Source: Streptomyces sp. WMMB303
GTDB taxonomy: Bacteria; Actinomycetota; Actinomycetes; Streptomycetales; Streptomycetaceae
Direction: 5' to 3'
Assembly: GCF_029351045.1 (NCBI RefSeq)
Contig: NZ_JARKIN010000001.1
Location: forward strand, 372,001 to 436,000
DNA length: 64,000 nt
In this document: one piece after another, positions 47,210 to 55,732 of the stretch
How positions within the stretch are numbered: position 1 is the stretch's first letter
How the letters are laid out: the number at the start of each line of letters is the position of its first letter
The notes under the pieces: generated by a model
Told to the model about the DNA's origin: nothing
Seen by the model: the letters and a program-made list of their open reading frames with translations, nothing else
Database searches by the model: none
Position numbers and translations under genes: made by a program

Positions 47210-48526
47210 CTACGGCGTCCGTGCGGACGGGCCGGACCGCGAGGCGGCCTCCCCCGCCCTGCCGGCCTCGCCGCTCGGCGCGGGGCCGGCGGACGCGGCC
47301 GCGGACGCGTCGGCCGGCGCGGGGCGCTTCGAGCGGATCTGCCGGGCCCGGTCGAGGAGGATGAGCGGCACGGCGGCCGCGGCGAGGGCGGCCCCGATCA
47401 GGCAGACCGACGTGAGAGCGGCACCCCGGGCGAGTGCGGCGGCCGCGAGGACGGGAGTGATGCTGATGCCCAGTTGGAAGGCCGAGACGGTGGCGGCCCC
47501 GGCGAGGGTCGGCGCCTCGGCCGCGATGGCGAAGACCCGTCCGTAGAGAGCCGGGTTCAGGACGAACGCGGCGATGCCGGCCAGGAAGACCGTGGGCACC
47601 ACCGCCCACACCCGGTGGATCGCGGCGACCGTCACGACCGACAGGAGCACGGTCGCCGATGCGCCGGTGAGGAGCGCGAGGTGCGGGCGCCGGTCGGAGA
47701 CGCGGCCACCGACGGACAGGCCGACGAAGGCTCCGAGCCCGAACAGGGCGAGGACCCCCGGGACGGCGGCCTCGGAGAGGGCGGTGATGCCCTCCAGCAT
47801 CGCGGCCAGGTAGTTGAACGTGATCATGTAGGCCGCCGTGGTGAGGATCGTGATCCCGTAGATGCCCCACAGCGCCGGTCTCCGCATCGTGGCGAGCTCA
47901 CGCGGCACGCTCGGCCCCGTGGACCGGCCGGTGCGCACAGCGGCGGCGGGGAGTCCGGACAGGCAGCCGAGGATTCCCGCAGCCGTCAGCACCACGACGG
48001 CCCAGAAGCCGCCGCGCCACTCGGTGAAGTGGCTCAGCAGCGTGCCCGCCGGACCGCCGGCGACCATGGCCACACTCAGCCCGCTGACCACGACTCCGGA
48101 GGCGCGGGCGTTGCGGTCCGGCGTCACCAGGCTGATCGCGGTGGCCGACGCGACGGCGAAGTACCCCGCGTAGGCGATGCCCGAGATCACCCTGGTGATC
48201 AGCAACACCCGGTAGTCGCCCAGCAGTCCGACGGCGACGCAGCCGGCGAAGACGCCCTGGGTCACCACCAGCACGGTACGGCGGGGCCAGTGCAGGCTGA
48301 GCACGGCGAACGGCGGCCCGCCGACCACCACACCGAGCGCGAACGCGGTGATCAGGAACCCGGCCGAGGAGAGCGTGATGTCCAGGTCCTCGGCCACCGC
48401 CGGCAGCACGCCGGCCATCAGGAACTCCGCGCTTCCCATCGCGAACAGGCTGAAGCCCAGCAGGTACACGCCGAAGGGCAGCCTGCCGGCGCCGCCGGTG
48501 CGGGAGGTCTCCACCGCGCCCGCCAT
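47210..48526 (-). CDS. MFS exporter (CmlR/Cmx-like DHA1 family)
   Basis: The 438-residue transporter has 12 predicted spans and the DHA1 features GFSLFAMGSAEFLMAGVLPAVAEDLD in span 1, a SLHWPRRTVLVV loop after span 2, and RVISGIAYAGYFAVASA in span 4. These resemble actinobacterial chloramphenicol exporters (CmlR/Cmx). The substrate cannot be assigned. It overlaps the flavoprotein gene by one base (TGATG) and is therefore co-transcribed and coupled. An Ala/Ser/Pro tail ends the protein. Confidence 0.88.
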   Translation of the reverse strand: MAGAVETSRTGGAGRLPFGVYLLGFSLFAMGSAEFLMAGVLPAVAEDLDITLSSAGFLITAFALGVVVGGPPFAVLSLHWPRRTVLVVTQGVFAGCVAVGLLGDYRVLLITRVISGIAYAGYFAVASATAISLVTPDRNARASGVVVSGLSVAMVAGGPAGTLLSHFTEWRGGFWAVVVLTAAGILGCLSGLPAAAVRTGRSTGPSVPRELATMRRPALWGIYGITILTTAAYMITFNYLAAMLEGITALSEAAVPGVLALFGLGAFVGLSVGGRVSDRRPHLALLTGASATVLLSVVTVAAIHRVWAVVPTVFLAGIAAFVLNPALYGRVFAIAAEAPTLAGAATVSAFQLGISITPVLAAAALARGAALTSVCLIGAALAAAAVPLILLDRARQIRSKRPAPADASAAASAGPAPSGEAGRAGEAASRSGPSARTP

Positions 48527-49509
48527 CAGAGCGCACCTCCCGGGGCCGACTGCTCGCCCCGGACCGCGGCGGACAACTCCCGTTCGAGGAGCCAGGCGCT
48601 CATGCTGACGGCGGCGGTCGAGCCCGCCCCCGCGGCGGCGACGACCTGCGCGCGGGGGGTGACCACGTTCCCGGCCGCCCAGACCCCGGGGACGTCCGTG
48701 GCACCCTGCCCGTCGTCGACGACGAGTCCGCTCACCGGATCCCTGGCCGCGCCCAGCGTGACCAGGATCGCGTCGTGCGGCGCGGGGCGGGGTGCCACGA
48801 AGACGGCCTCGCACACGAGGGACTCGCCGCTCTCCAGCTCGATCGCGACCGCGTCCCCCTCGCCCGTACCGGCGGGTGCCCCGACCCGCGTGACGCGCCC
48901 GTCGACCAGGCGCACCCCGTACGCCGTGAGCCGCTGCCGCTCGGCGGCACCGACCTCGACACCGTTGACGCAGAACGTCACCGTCGGGCTGTAGCGGCGC
49001 AGCAGCGCGGCCAGATGTATCGACACCGCCCCCATGGGGCTGCCGAGCACGGCGAGGGAACGTCCCCGTACTTCGTAGCCGTGGCAGTGCGGGCAGTGGT
49101 GCACCTGGGATGCCCACCGCTCGGACAGTCCGGGGATGCCGGGCAGCTCGTCGGTCAGCCCGGTGGCGACCAGCACCGACCGGGTACGCACCGCGTGCCC
49201 GTCCCCGAGCCGCAGCCCGAACGTGCCGTCCGGGGCGCGCCGCGCCCCGGCCACCGAGGCCCGCAGGAGCGTCCCCCCGTACCGGCCGAACTCGCTCTGC
49301 CCGATCGCGACGAACTCCCTCGGTGCCATGCCGTCCCAGGTGGGATACCCATGCATATGGTCGGCGGGCCCGTTGCGGGGAGCACCGCCGTCGACGACCA
49401 GCGTCGCGAACCGCGCCCGTGCGAGCACTGTCCCGGCCGCCACACCGGCGGCCCCGCCTCCGATGACGACGGCATCCCATGTACGTCCTGCAGCGGTTGC
49501 TGCGTCCAT
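48526..49509 (-). CDS. FAD-dependent NAD(P) oxidoreductase (thioredoxin reductase-like)
   Basis: The 327-residue protein has FAD motif VVIGGGAAGVAAGTVLARA, an NADP domain (LAVLGSPMGAVSIHLAALL) and the C-terminal GVWAAGNVVTPRAQV. A CPHCHGYEVRG motif sits where thioredoxin reductase has CATCDG, which is typical of this oxidoreductase group and may be redox active. The substrate is unknown. ATG 49509 is preceded by GGAGGTGATCCGC. It heads an operon with the MFS exporter and is divergent from an XRE-cupin regulator, as in resistance or detoxification cassettes. Confidence 0.87.
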   Translation of the reverse strand: MDAATAAGRTWDAVVIGGGAAGVAAGTVLARARFATLVVDGGAPRNGPADHMHGYPTWDGMAPREFVAIGQSEFGRYGGTLLRASVAGARRAPDGTFGLRLGDGHAVRTRSVLVATGLTDELPGIPGLSERWASQVHHCPHCHGYEVRGRSLAVLGSPMGAVSIHLAALLRRYSPTVTFCVNGVEVGAAERQRLTAYGVRLVDGRVTRVGAPAGTGEGDAVAIELESGESLVCEAVFVAPRPAPHDAILVTLGAARDPVSGLVVDDGQGATDVPGVWAAGNVVTPRAQVVAAAGAGSTAAVSMSAWLLERELSAAVRGEQSAPGGAL

Positions 49510-49548
49510 TGCGGATCACCTCCACCGCCAGGGTCGGGAGGGCGTTCC

Positions 49549-49562
49549 ACTTTCGACAAAGT
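49549..49562. promoter_or_regulatory. ACTTT-CGAC-AAAGT palindrome
   Basis: Perfect 5-bp arms with a 4-base centre lie in the 92-base space between the divergent flavoprotein and XRE-cupin genes. This is a candidate operator for the XRE regulator. Confidence 0.5.
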
Positions 49563-49601
49563 CTCTTGCCGATTCCGGGACACATTGGTTTGACTGCGGC
49601 C

Positions 49602-50180
49602 ATGGACCAGCAACCGAGCGTCGGTGCCGTGCTCGAGCAGATCGCTCCCCGGCTGCGACGCGCCCGCCAGAAGAAGGGCGTCAGCCTGGCCGACCTGGCG
49701 CGCGCCACCGGCATCTCGACGAGCACGCTCTCGCGGCTGGAGTCCGCGCAGCGCAAGCCGAGCCTCGAACTGCTCCTGCCGATCACCGGTGCGCTCGGTA
49801 TCCCGCTCGACGAGGTCGTGGCAGCGCCCCGGATACTCGACCCGCGGGTGCCGCAGCAGCCCACCAAGAAGGACGGCCGGGTGCTGATCCCGCTGTCACG
49901 GCAGCAGGGAGAACCCCGCGCCTACAAGATGACCATCCCCGCGCACGACGCTCAGCCCCATCTGCGGACCCACGCGGGCCACGAGTGGCTCTACGTGCTC
50001 CGCGGGCAGCTCCGCGTCCGGCTGGGCGACCAGGATTTCGTCGCGGGAGCGGGCGAAGCGGCCGAGTTCGACTGCCGGATTCCGCACTGGTTCGGCGCCG
50101 CCGGACGCGGGGACGTCGAAGTGCTCAGCCTCTTCGGAAAGCAGGGGGAACGCATCCACCTCCGTACCCCGCGCCGCTGA
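49602..50180 (+). CDS. XRE-family regulator with cupin sensor domain
   Basis: The 192-residue protein has a Cro/C1 helix-turn-helix (RLRRARQKKGVSLADLARATGISTSTLSRLESAQRKPSLELLLPI) and a C-terminal cupin (LRTHAGHEWLYVLRGQLRVRLGDQDFVAGAGEAAEFDCRIPHWFGA) with three His and a Glu as in metal-binding cupins. It is a ligand-sensing repressor or activator, probably of the flavoprotein-MFS operon. ATG 49602 has no strong Shine-Dalgarno sequence. Confidence 0.92.
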   Translation: MDQQPSVGAVLEQIAPRLRRARQKKGVSLADLARATGISTSTLSRLESAQRKPSLELLLPITGALGIPLDEVVAAPRILDPRVPQQPTKKDGRVLIPLSRQQGEPRAYKMTIPAHDAQPHLRTHAGHEWLYVLRGQLRVRLGDQDFVAGAGEAAEFDCRIPHWFGAAGRGDVEVLSLFGKQGERIHLRTPRR

Positions 50181-50223
50181 CGGGAGTCCCGTCGTGCGTC
50201 CGCCCGGACGGCGCTCGCAGGGC

Positions 50224-50256
50224 TCGTAGGGGCCTTGTAGGGCTCTCGTAGGGGTA
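50224..50256. repeat. three 11-bp tandem repeats, consensus TYGTAGGGSYC
   Basis: Units start at 50224, 50235 and 50246, and GTAGGG recurs at exactly 11-base intervals. Direct repeats with an 11-base period resemble SARP-type activator sites, but the block lies between convergent genes, so its role is unclear. Confidence 0.5.
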
Positions 50257-50334
50257 AGTCGCCGGCAGGAGACCGCGGGCGGACCGGCGGCGGACGCCCG
50301 CGGCTTCCTCCCGGCGGGGGCCCGCCCCGCCGGG

Positions 50335-50340
50335 GCTAGA
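50335..50340. repeat. target-site duplication GCTAGA, left copy
   Basis: It is identical to 51410-51415 and fits the NCTAGN target known for IS481. Confidence 0.85.
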
Positions 50341-51409
50341 TGTTCTGTCTCGGGAGGTTGTGGACGGGTGATGCAGGTCTCGGCTGAGGGATCTTGAACG
50401 GGTGAGGGCCTTCCGGGTTCGGTGTGGATTGCGACGTCTACACCGACCAGAAAGGCCCTCGTGCCCCACCGTAATGCACCCCTGACCGAGACCGGACGTC
50501 TGCGTCTGGCCCGTTGCGTGGTCGAGGACGGCTGGCCGCTCCGGCGGGCTGCCGAACGCTTCCAGGTCTCGCCGACCACGGCTCAGCGGTGGGCTGAGCG
50601 CTACCGGCTGCTGGGCGAGGCCGGGATGACCGACCGCTCCTCGCGTCCCCGTCACAGCCCGCGGCGGACGCCGACACGGACCGAGCGAAGGATCATCAAG
50701 GTCCGCCTCCTGCGCCGGTGGGGCCCGGCCCGCATCGCGCACCTGCTGGACCTCGTGCCCCAGACCGTGCACCGCGTGCTGACGCGGTTCGGGCTGGCCC
50801 GGCTGACCCATCTGGACCGTGCGACCGGCCGCGTCATACGCCGCTACGAACGCGAACATCCCGGCGAGCTCGTCCACGTCGACATCAAGAAACTGGGCAA
50901 CATCCCCGACGGCGGCGGCCACAAGGTCCTCGGCCGCCAGGCCGGCCGCAAGACCCGCAAGAACGCCGGCTACAGCTACATCCACACCGCCGTCGACGAC
51001 CACTCCCGCCTCGCCTACAGCGAGATCCACACCGACGAGAAGAAGGACACGGCCACCGGCTTCTGGGCCCGGGCACACGCCTACTTCACCAGCGTCGGCA
51101 TCACCGTCGAACGCGTCCTGACCGACAACGGCGCCTGCTACAAGTCCCACACCTGGCGCGACACACTGGCAGCGGCCGGGATCACCCACAAGCGAACCCG
51201 GCCCTACCGGCCCCAGACCAACGGCAAGGTCGAACGCCTCAACCGCACCCTGCTCGACGAATGGGCCTACGCCCGCCCCTACCGGTCAGAACAGGAACGA
51301 CGCGACGCGTTCCCGCAGTGGCTGCACACCTACAATCACCACCGCGGACACACCGCACTCGCAGGCAAACCACCCGCCAGCCGCGTCCCCAACCTCACAG
51401 AGCAATACA
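50341..51409 (+). mobile_element. IS481-family insertion sequence
   Basis: This 1069-bp element has imperfect terminal inverted repeats (50341-50365 and 51385-51409, 17 of 25 matching, ends TGT/ACA) and one transposase gene. A perfect 6-bp duplication GCTAGA flanks it. All parts look intact, so it may be active and recent. It lies between the XRE regulator and the transglutaminase-like gene and disrupts neither. Confidence 0.9.
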
Positions 51410-51414
51410 GCTAG
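50461..51414 (+). CDS. IS481-family transposase
   Basis: The 317-residue DDE transposase starts with a helix-turn-helix region (ERFQVSPTTAQRWAERYRLLG) and has an rve integrase core. The catalytic residues are in VHVDIKKLG (Asp), VLTDNGACYKS (Asp) and GKVERLNRT (Glu), followed by HHRGHTALAGKPPASRV. GTG 50461 has AAAGG upstream. The last codon, AGC, straddles the end of the element. The TAG stop lies in the flanking duplicated target CTAG, so the element depends on its target for a stop codon. Confidence 0.93.
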   Translation: MPHRNAPLTETGRLRLARCVVEDGWPLRRAAERFQVSPTTAQRWAERYRLLGEAGMTDRSSRPRHSPRRTPTRTERRIIKVRLLRRWGPARIAHLLDLVPQTVHRVLTRFGLARLTHLDRATGRVIRRYEREHPGELVHVDIKKLGNIPDGGGHKVLGRQAGRKTRKNAGYSYIHTAVDDHSRLAYSEIHTDEKKDTATGFWARAHAYFTSVGITVERVLTDNGACYKSHTWRDTLAAAGITHKRTRPYRPQTNGKVERLNRTLLDEWAYARPYRSEQERRDAFPQWLHTYNHHRGHTALAGKPPASRVPNLTEQYS

Positions 51415-51415
51415 A
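51410..51415. repeat. target-site duplication GCTAGA, right copy
   Basis: This copy supplies the TAG stop of the transposase on the plus strand and the TAG stop of the transglutaminase-like gene on the minus strand, because CTAG is its own complement. Confidence 0.85.
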
Positions 51416-51992
51416 GCGCCGTGTCCAGCAACTGCCACAGCCGCGCCGGACCCGTGGCCTGCCGCAACGCCCGCACCACCACCGGGTGCGGTGCGGCGTA
51501 GAGCACGGGATAGTCGCACTCCCCCTTCTCCGGCCACGCCTGGAAGGCGAGCTGTTCGCGGTCCAGCCTGAACTGGGCGTTCACTCCCGGCTTGTTGCCC
51601 CGCGCGTCCTGCCGCACCCAGTGCCGCGAGCCCGGGAGCCGCACCGCGATCAGCCCGTGGAGAACGTTCAGCTTCTGGTAGCAGAACCCTGCGGGGACGC
51701 CCTCGGCACGCAGCAGGGCGACCAGGGCGTGGGACTTGGCGTGGCAGACGCCGATCCGCTGGGCGAGCACGTCCGAGGCCCGCCAGGTGATCCGCCAGTC
51801 CTCGACGTCGGCGGAGTGCGGGATGATGTCGCGGACGAATTCGTAGGCGGCTCTGGCGTACGCGGCCGCATCGCCGCCGGTGCCGGAACTCAGTCGCGCC
51901 GCCGTCTCCCGCACGAGGGGATGGGTGTGGTCGACGACGTCGTCGGCAGCGAGGTAGGCGGACTCGTCAGCAGTGACGGGGGTGAGCTTCAT
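51411..51992 (-). CDS. transglutaminase-like domain protein
   Basis: The 193-residue protein has the cysteine protease/transglutaminase triad: Cys in RIGVCHAKSHALVALLRA, His in NVLHGLIAVRL, Asp in WVRQDARGNK. There is no signal peptide, so it is cytoplasmic. Family members may be peptidases or amidases rather than true transglutaminases. ATG 51992 precedes MKLTPVTADE. Its stop codon is within the right copy of the IS target duplication; the insertion changed nothing upstream of it. Confidence 0.88.
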   Translation of the reverse strand: MKLTPVTADESAYLAADDVVDHTHPLVRETAARLSSGTGGDAAAYARAAYEFVRDIIPHSADVEDWRITWRASDVLAQRIGVCHAKSHALVALLRAEGVPAGFCYQKLNVLHGLIAVRLPGSRHWVRQDARGNKPGVNAQFRLDREQLAFQAWPEKGECDYPVLYAAPHPVVVRALRQATGPARLWQLLDTAL

Positions 51993-52081
51993 GCCGCGCC
52001 AGCGTACGGCGCGGCCCGCCGCAACTCAATACAATTACGGCAGGCCGCATAAGTATTCAAGCAGGCGGAGAATCCGGTGTT

Positions 52082-53191
52082 CTAGCGCCCCAGCTCCTCG
52101 CGGAGCGCGGCGAGGAAGCCGTCCACATCCTGCTGGGTGGTGTCGAACGAGCACATCCAGCGCACCTCGCCCACCGCCTCGTCCCAGAAGTAGAAGCGGT
52201 ACCGCTTCTGCAGACGTTCGCTCACCTCGTGCGGCAGCCGGGCGAAGACGGCGTTCGCCTGCACCGGGTAGCGGATCTCCACCCCCGCCACCTCGCGCAC
52301 ACCCGCCGCCAGGCGCTGGGCCATCGCGTTGGAGTGCCGTGCGTTGCGCAGCCACAGGTCGCCCGAGAGCAGGGCTTCCAACTGCACCGATATGAAGCGC
52401 ATCTTGGAGGCGAGCTGCATCGACAGCTTGCGCAGATGCTTCATATGGCGGACCGCGTCCGGATTCAGCACCACGACGGCCTCGCCGAAGAGCATGCCGT
52501 TCTTGGTGCCGCCGAAGGAGAGGATGTCCACGCCCGCCGCGTTCGTGAACGCGCGCATCGGGACGTCCAGCGCGGCCGCCGCGTTGGCGATCCGTGCCCC
52601 GTCGAGGTGGACGAGCATGCCCCGCTCGTGTGCGTGGTCGCACAGGGCACGGATCTCCTCCACGGTGTAGAGCGTGCCCAGTTCGGTGTTCTGGGCGAAG
52701 GAGACCACCTGCGGCATGGCCCGGTGCTCGTCGTCCCAGCCGAATGCCTCCCGGTCGATCAGCTCGGGCGTCAGCTTGCCGTCCTGCGTCGGTACGGTGA
52801 GCAGCTTGAGGCCGCCGACCCGCTCCGGCGCCCCGCACTCGTCGACGTGGATGTGCGCGGTGTCGGCGCAGATCACCGCACCCCACCGGTCGGTCACCGC
52901 CTGCAGCGCGACGACGTTGGCGCCGGTCCCGTTGAAGACCGGGAACGCCTCGGCCCGCTGCCCGAAGTGACTGCGTACCACGCTCTGGAGGTGCTCGGTG
53001 TAGTCGTCGGCGCCGTAGGCCGACTGGTGTCCGCCGTTGGCCAGCGCCAGTGCCGCGAGGATCTCGGGGTGCGCGCCCGCGTAGTTGTCGCTGGCGAAAC
53101 CCCGGATCTTGGGGTCGTGACGGCGCTTGGCGTCGGTGCCCGGCGACTCCCCGGGGCGGCCGGATCGGTTCAGGGGTTGGGCGTCAGCCAC
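52082..53191 (-). CDS. low-specificity L-threonine aldolase-like (beta-eliminating) enzyme
   Basis: The 369-residue fold-type I PLP enzyme has IRGFASDNYAGAHPEILAALA, FPVFNGTGANVVALQ (phosphate site), VHLDGARIANAAAAL (PLP Asp) and FGGTKNGMLFGEAV (Schiff-base Lys). It cleaves threonine or similar beta-hydroxy amino acids to glycine and an aldehyde. GTG 53191 lies inside the end of the SDR gene (22-base overlap), with GGAA upstream. It is the last gene of a DUF6421-SDR-aldolase operon. Confidence 0.9.
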   Translation of the reverse strand: MADAQPLNRSGRPGESPGTDAKRRHDPKIRGFASDNYAGAHPEILAALALANGGHQSAYGADDYTEHLQSVVRSHFGQRAEAFPVFNGTGANVVALQAVTDRWGAVICADTAHIHVDECGAPERVGGLKLLTVPTQDGKLTPELIDREAFGWDDEHRAMPQVVSFAQNTELGTLYTVEEIRALCDHAHERGMLVHLDGARIANAAAALDVPMRAFTNAAGVDILSFGGTKNGMLFGEAVVVLNPDAVRHMKHLRKLSMQLASKMRFISVQLEALLSGDLWLRNARHSNAMAQRLAAGVREVAGVEIRYPVQANAVFARLPHEVSERLQKRYRFYFWDEAVGEVRWMCSFDTTQQDVDGFLAALREELGR

Positions 53192-53952
53192 AGGCGGGTT
53201 CCGTTCAGCTCTTCGGCGGGCTCGTTCCAGGTGTCGGCGACGGCCTTCGCAAGGTCTTCGACATCCGTGAAGCCCGCGAACTTCGCGTTCGGCCGGTCGG
53301 CCCGCATCTGGTCGTGCACCAGCGCCTTGACCACCAGGATGACAGCGGCCGCCGACGGCCCGCTCTCGCCCCCGGCCTTGCGGAAGGAGTCGCCGAGCGC
53401 CAGCGTCCACGCCTCGGCCGCGGCCTTGGAGGCGGCGTAGGCGGCGTTGCCGGCGGTCGGCTTGCTGGCACCCAGCGCGCTGATCAGCAGGAACCGGCCG
53501 TCACCCGCGCGCTTGAGCGCACCTTCGAAGGCCAGGGAGGTGTGCTGGAGGGTGCGCACGAGCAGGTTGTGCAGGGTGTCCCAGTCGGACAGGTCGGTCT
53601 CGGCGAACGAGGCCGAGCCGCGCCAACCCCCGACCAGGTGCACCAAACCGTCGATCCGGCCGAACTCCTTCTCCGTCTTGTCCGCCCAGGCCCGGGTCTC
53701 CTCCAGGCTGAGCAGGTTGACGGTGTCGCCCGTGACGGTGGCTCCCCCGTGCGCGAAGCGCGCGGCGTCCACGGCCTGGGCGAGGCGCTCCGCGTCCGCG
53801 TCGCAGGCGACGACGGTGGCGCCCTCTTCCGCGAGCCGCAGCAGCGTCGCCTGCCCGGCGGGACCGGCCGCCCCGGCGACCGCGACCACCCGGCCCCGGA
53901 GGCTGCCCTCGCCGTTCCCCTCGTACCCGCGCCGTGTCGTGCTGTCCGTCAT
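53170..53952 (-). CDS. SDR-family NAD(P)-dependent oxidoreductase
   Basis: The 260-residue protein has the Rossmann motif VAVAGAAGPAGQATLLRLAEEG (an unusual variant of TGxxxGxG), the NNAG-like GLVHLVGGWRG, and a catalytic Ser/Tyr/Lys region in LISALGASKPTAGNAAYAASKAA. The substrate is unknown. It lies 53 bases after the DUF6421 gene and overlaps the aldolase gene, so translation is coupled. ATG 53952 has GGAGGCGACGGAG upstream. Confidence 0.9.
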   Translation of the reverse strand: MTDSTTRRGYEGNGEGSLRGRVVAVAGAAGPAGQATLLRLAEEGATVVACDADAERLAQAVDAARFAHGGATVTGDTVNLLSLEETRAWADKTEKEFGRIDGLVHLVGGWRGSASFAETDLSDWDTLHNLLVRTLQHTSLAFEGALKRAGDGRFLLISALGASKPTAGNAAYAASKAAAEAWTLALGDSFRKAGGESGPSAAAVILVVKALVHDQMRADRPNAKFAGFTDVEDLAKAVADTWNEPAEELNGTRLWLTPNP

Positions 53953-54005
53953 CTCCGTCGCCTCCTCGTGCTCCTGCCCACCGCTGCGCCGCTGGGGCGA
54001 CCCGC

Positions 54006-55418
54006 TCACGCGGCGGCCCGGACCGGGCCGTGCGCGGTGATGCCCTCGGTCGATGCGATCACACTGCGGAGCTTCTTCGCGAGGGCTTCGTAGAACATGC
54101 TGAGCGGAAACTCGTCGGGCAGCACCTCGTCGACCAGCTTGCGCGGCGGAAGGGTCAGATCCAGCGCGTCGGGACCCTTGGCCCAGGTGGAGCCGGGGTG
54201 CGGAGCCAGGTAGCGGGAGACCAGCTCGTACGCCTTGAACCAGTGGACGATCTTGGGCCGGTCGATACCGGCGCGGTAGAGCTCCTCGATCTCCTCGCGC
54301 AGCGCGACGGTGGTCCGGCGGGCGAGGTCCCAGTCGATGGACAGCTTGTTGTCCCGCCAGCGCAGCGCGTCGTGCTGGTGGAGGTAGGCGAACAGGAGCT
54401 GCCCGCCGAGGCCGTCGTAGTTGCGCTTGCGCGCTCCGGTGACCGGGAAGCGGAAGAGCCGCTCCAGGATGACCGCGTACTGCACGTCCCGGCCCTGCGG
54501 CAGCCCGTCGCCCTCGAGCTTGACCGCCTCGTGGAAGGCGGTCAGGTCGCAGCGCAGCTCCTCCAGGCCGTACATCCAGAACGGCTGCCGCTGCTTGATC
54601 ATGAACGGGTCGAACGGCAGGTCCCCGTGGCTGTGGGTGCGGTCGTGCACCATGTCCCACAGGACGAAGGTCTGCTGGCAGCGCTCCTGGTCGGCCAGCA
54701 GGCCGCGGGCGTCCTCGGGCAGCTCCAGGCTGGTGACCTCACAGGCCGCCTCGACGACACGGCGGAAGCGGGCCGCCTCGCGGTCGCAGAAGATGCCGCC
54801 CCAGGTGAAGCGCTCGGGCGCCTCGCGGACGGCGATGGTCTCCGGGAAGAGGACGGCGGAGTGCGTGTCGTAACCCGCGGTGAAGTCCTCGAAGGTGATG
54901 CCGCAGAAGAGCGGGTTGTCGTAGCGGGTGCGCTCCAGTTCGGCCAGCCAGTCGGGCCAGACCATGCGCAGGACGACCGCCTCCAGGTTCCGGTCCGGGT
55001 TGCCGTTCTGCGTGTACATGGGAAAGACGACCAGGTGCTGGAGGCCGTCGGCGCGGTCGGCCGCGGGCTGGAAGGCGAGCAGCGAGTCGAGGAAGTCGGG
55101 CACGCCGAAGCCGTCGTCGGCCCAGCGGCGCAGGTCGGCCACGAGGGCGCGGTGGTAGTCGGCGTCGTGCGGCAGGAGCGGGGAGAGCTCCTGCACGGCG
55201 GCCACCACCCGGTCCAGCTCGGCCCGGACGTCCGCACGGTCGGGAGCGCCCTCGGCATCGAAGTCGATCGAGCCGTCCTTGGACTGGGCGGGCCGGACAG
55301 CCTCCACGGCGGCCTTGAGAACCGACCAGGCGGGGTGCGCGGCCACACTTTCGGCAGCTCCGCCCGAGGACGGCGAAACACCGCCTGGTGCGGGCGCGGG
55401 CGAAAGAATTTCCGTCAT
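54006..55418 (-). CDS. DUF6421 family protein
   Basis: The 470-residue protein is a long, mostly helical, soluble protein with conserved blocks FPMYTQNGNPDRNLEAVVLRM, CGITFEDFTAGYDTHSAVLFPE, WDMVHDRTHSHGDLPFDPFM and LRWRDNKLSIDWDLARRT. The histidine/aspartate cluster HDRTHSHGD suggests a metal site, but there is no known function. Family members are usually followed by an SDR gene, as here. ATG 55418 has GGAGGGG 6-7 bases upstream. The upstream 315 bases hold the promoter and a poly-C tract. Confidence 0.9.
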   Translation of the reverse strand: MTEILSPAPAPGGVSPSSGGAAESVAAHPAWSVLKAAVEAVRPAQSKDGSIDFDAEGAPDRADVRAELDRVVAAVQELSPLLPHDADYHRALVADLRRWADDGFGVPDFLDSLLAFQPAADRADGLQHLVVFPMYTQNGNPDRNLEAVVLRMVWPDWLAELERTRYDNPLFCGITFEDFTAGYDTHSAVLFPETIAVREAPERFTWGGIFCDREAARFRRVVEAACEVTSLELPEDARGLLADQERCQQTFVLWDMVHDRTHSHGDLPFDPFMIKQRQPFWMYGLEELRCDLTAFHEAVKLEGDGLPQGRDVQYAVILERLFRFPVTGARKRNYDGLGGQLLFAYLHQHDALRWRDNKLSIDWDLARRTTVALREEIEELYRAGIDRPKIVHWFKAYELVSRYLAPHPGSTWAKGPDALDLTLPPRKLVDEVLPDEFPLSMFYEALAKKLRSVIASTEGITAHGPVRAAA

Positions 55419-55732
55419 GTTGACCCCTCCACAGGAGAAACTCGCGTAAGAGAACCGTATCCGGGTGGGCGTCCGCACTCAAGGGGAGGATCCAGGAGAA
55501 TATCCTGTACGAACCCAGGGTAGGCCGTTATTTTTCCGGCGTAGCGCCGGTGACGCCGCCGCCTTTCCCAGTTCCCCCCCCCCCCCGCCCTGCGCAGTAT
55601 GCGGACCGCAGCCAACCCCCTGCCCGCGCCGGTGGCCGCGGCGGGCGAGCTGCGCCGGGCACCCGACGCGCGGACCTGCGGACATGACCTAGGGTGGCGG
55701 CCACCGCCGTCCCCGCCGAAAGCGAGAGCGCC
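55419..55732. other. divergent intergenic region with a 13-C tract
   Basis: This space separates DUF6421 and the GDPD gene. It contains AT-rich parts (near 55525-55545) likely to hold the DUF6421 promoter, a run of 13 cytosines at 55574-55586, and a possible -10 element just before the GDPD start. No gene is evident. Confidence 0.45.

Noticed and set aside
47210..49867. 885-residue frame running through the MFS gene and past it on the minus strand
   Set aside because: Only the part from 48526 down is MFS; the rest is antisense or out of frame over the flavoprotein gene.
50180..51992. gene disruption by the IS element
   Set aside because: Joining the two sides of the target duplication gives intact flanking genes and no interrupted frame.
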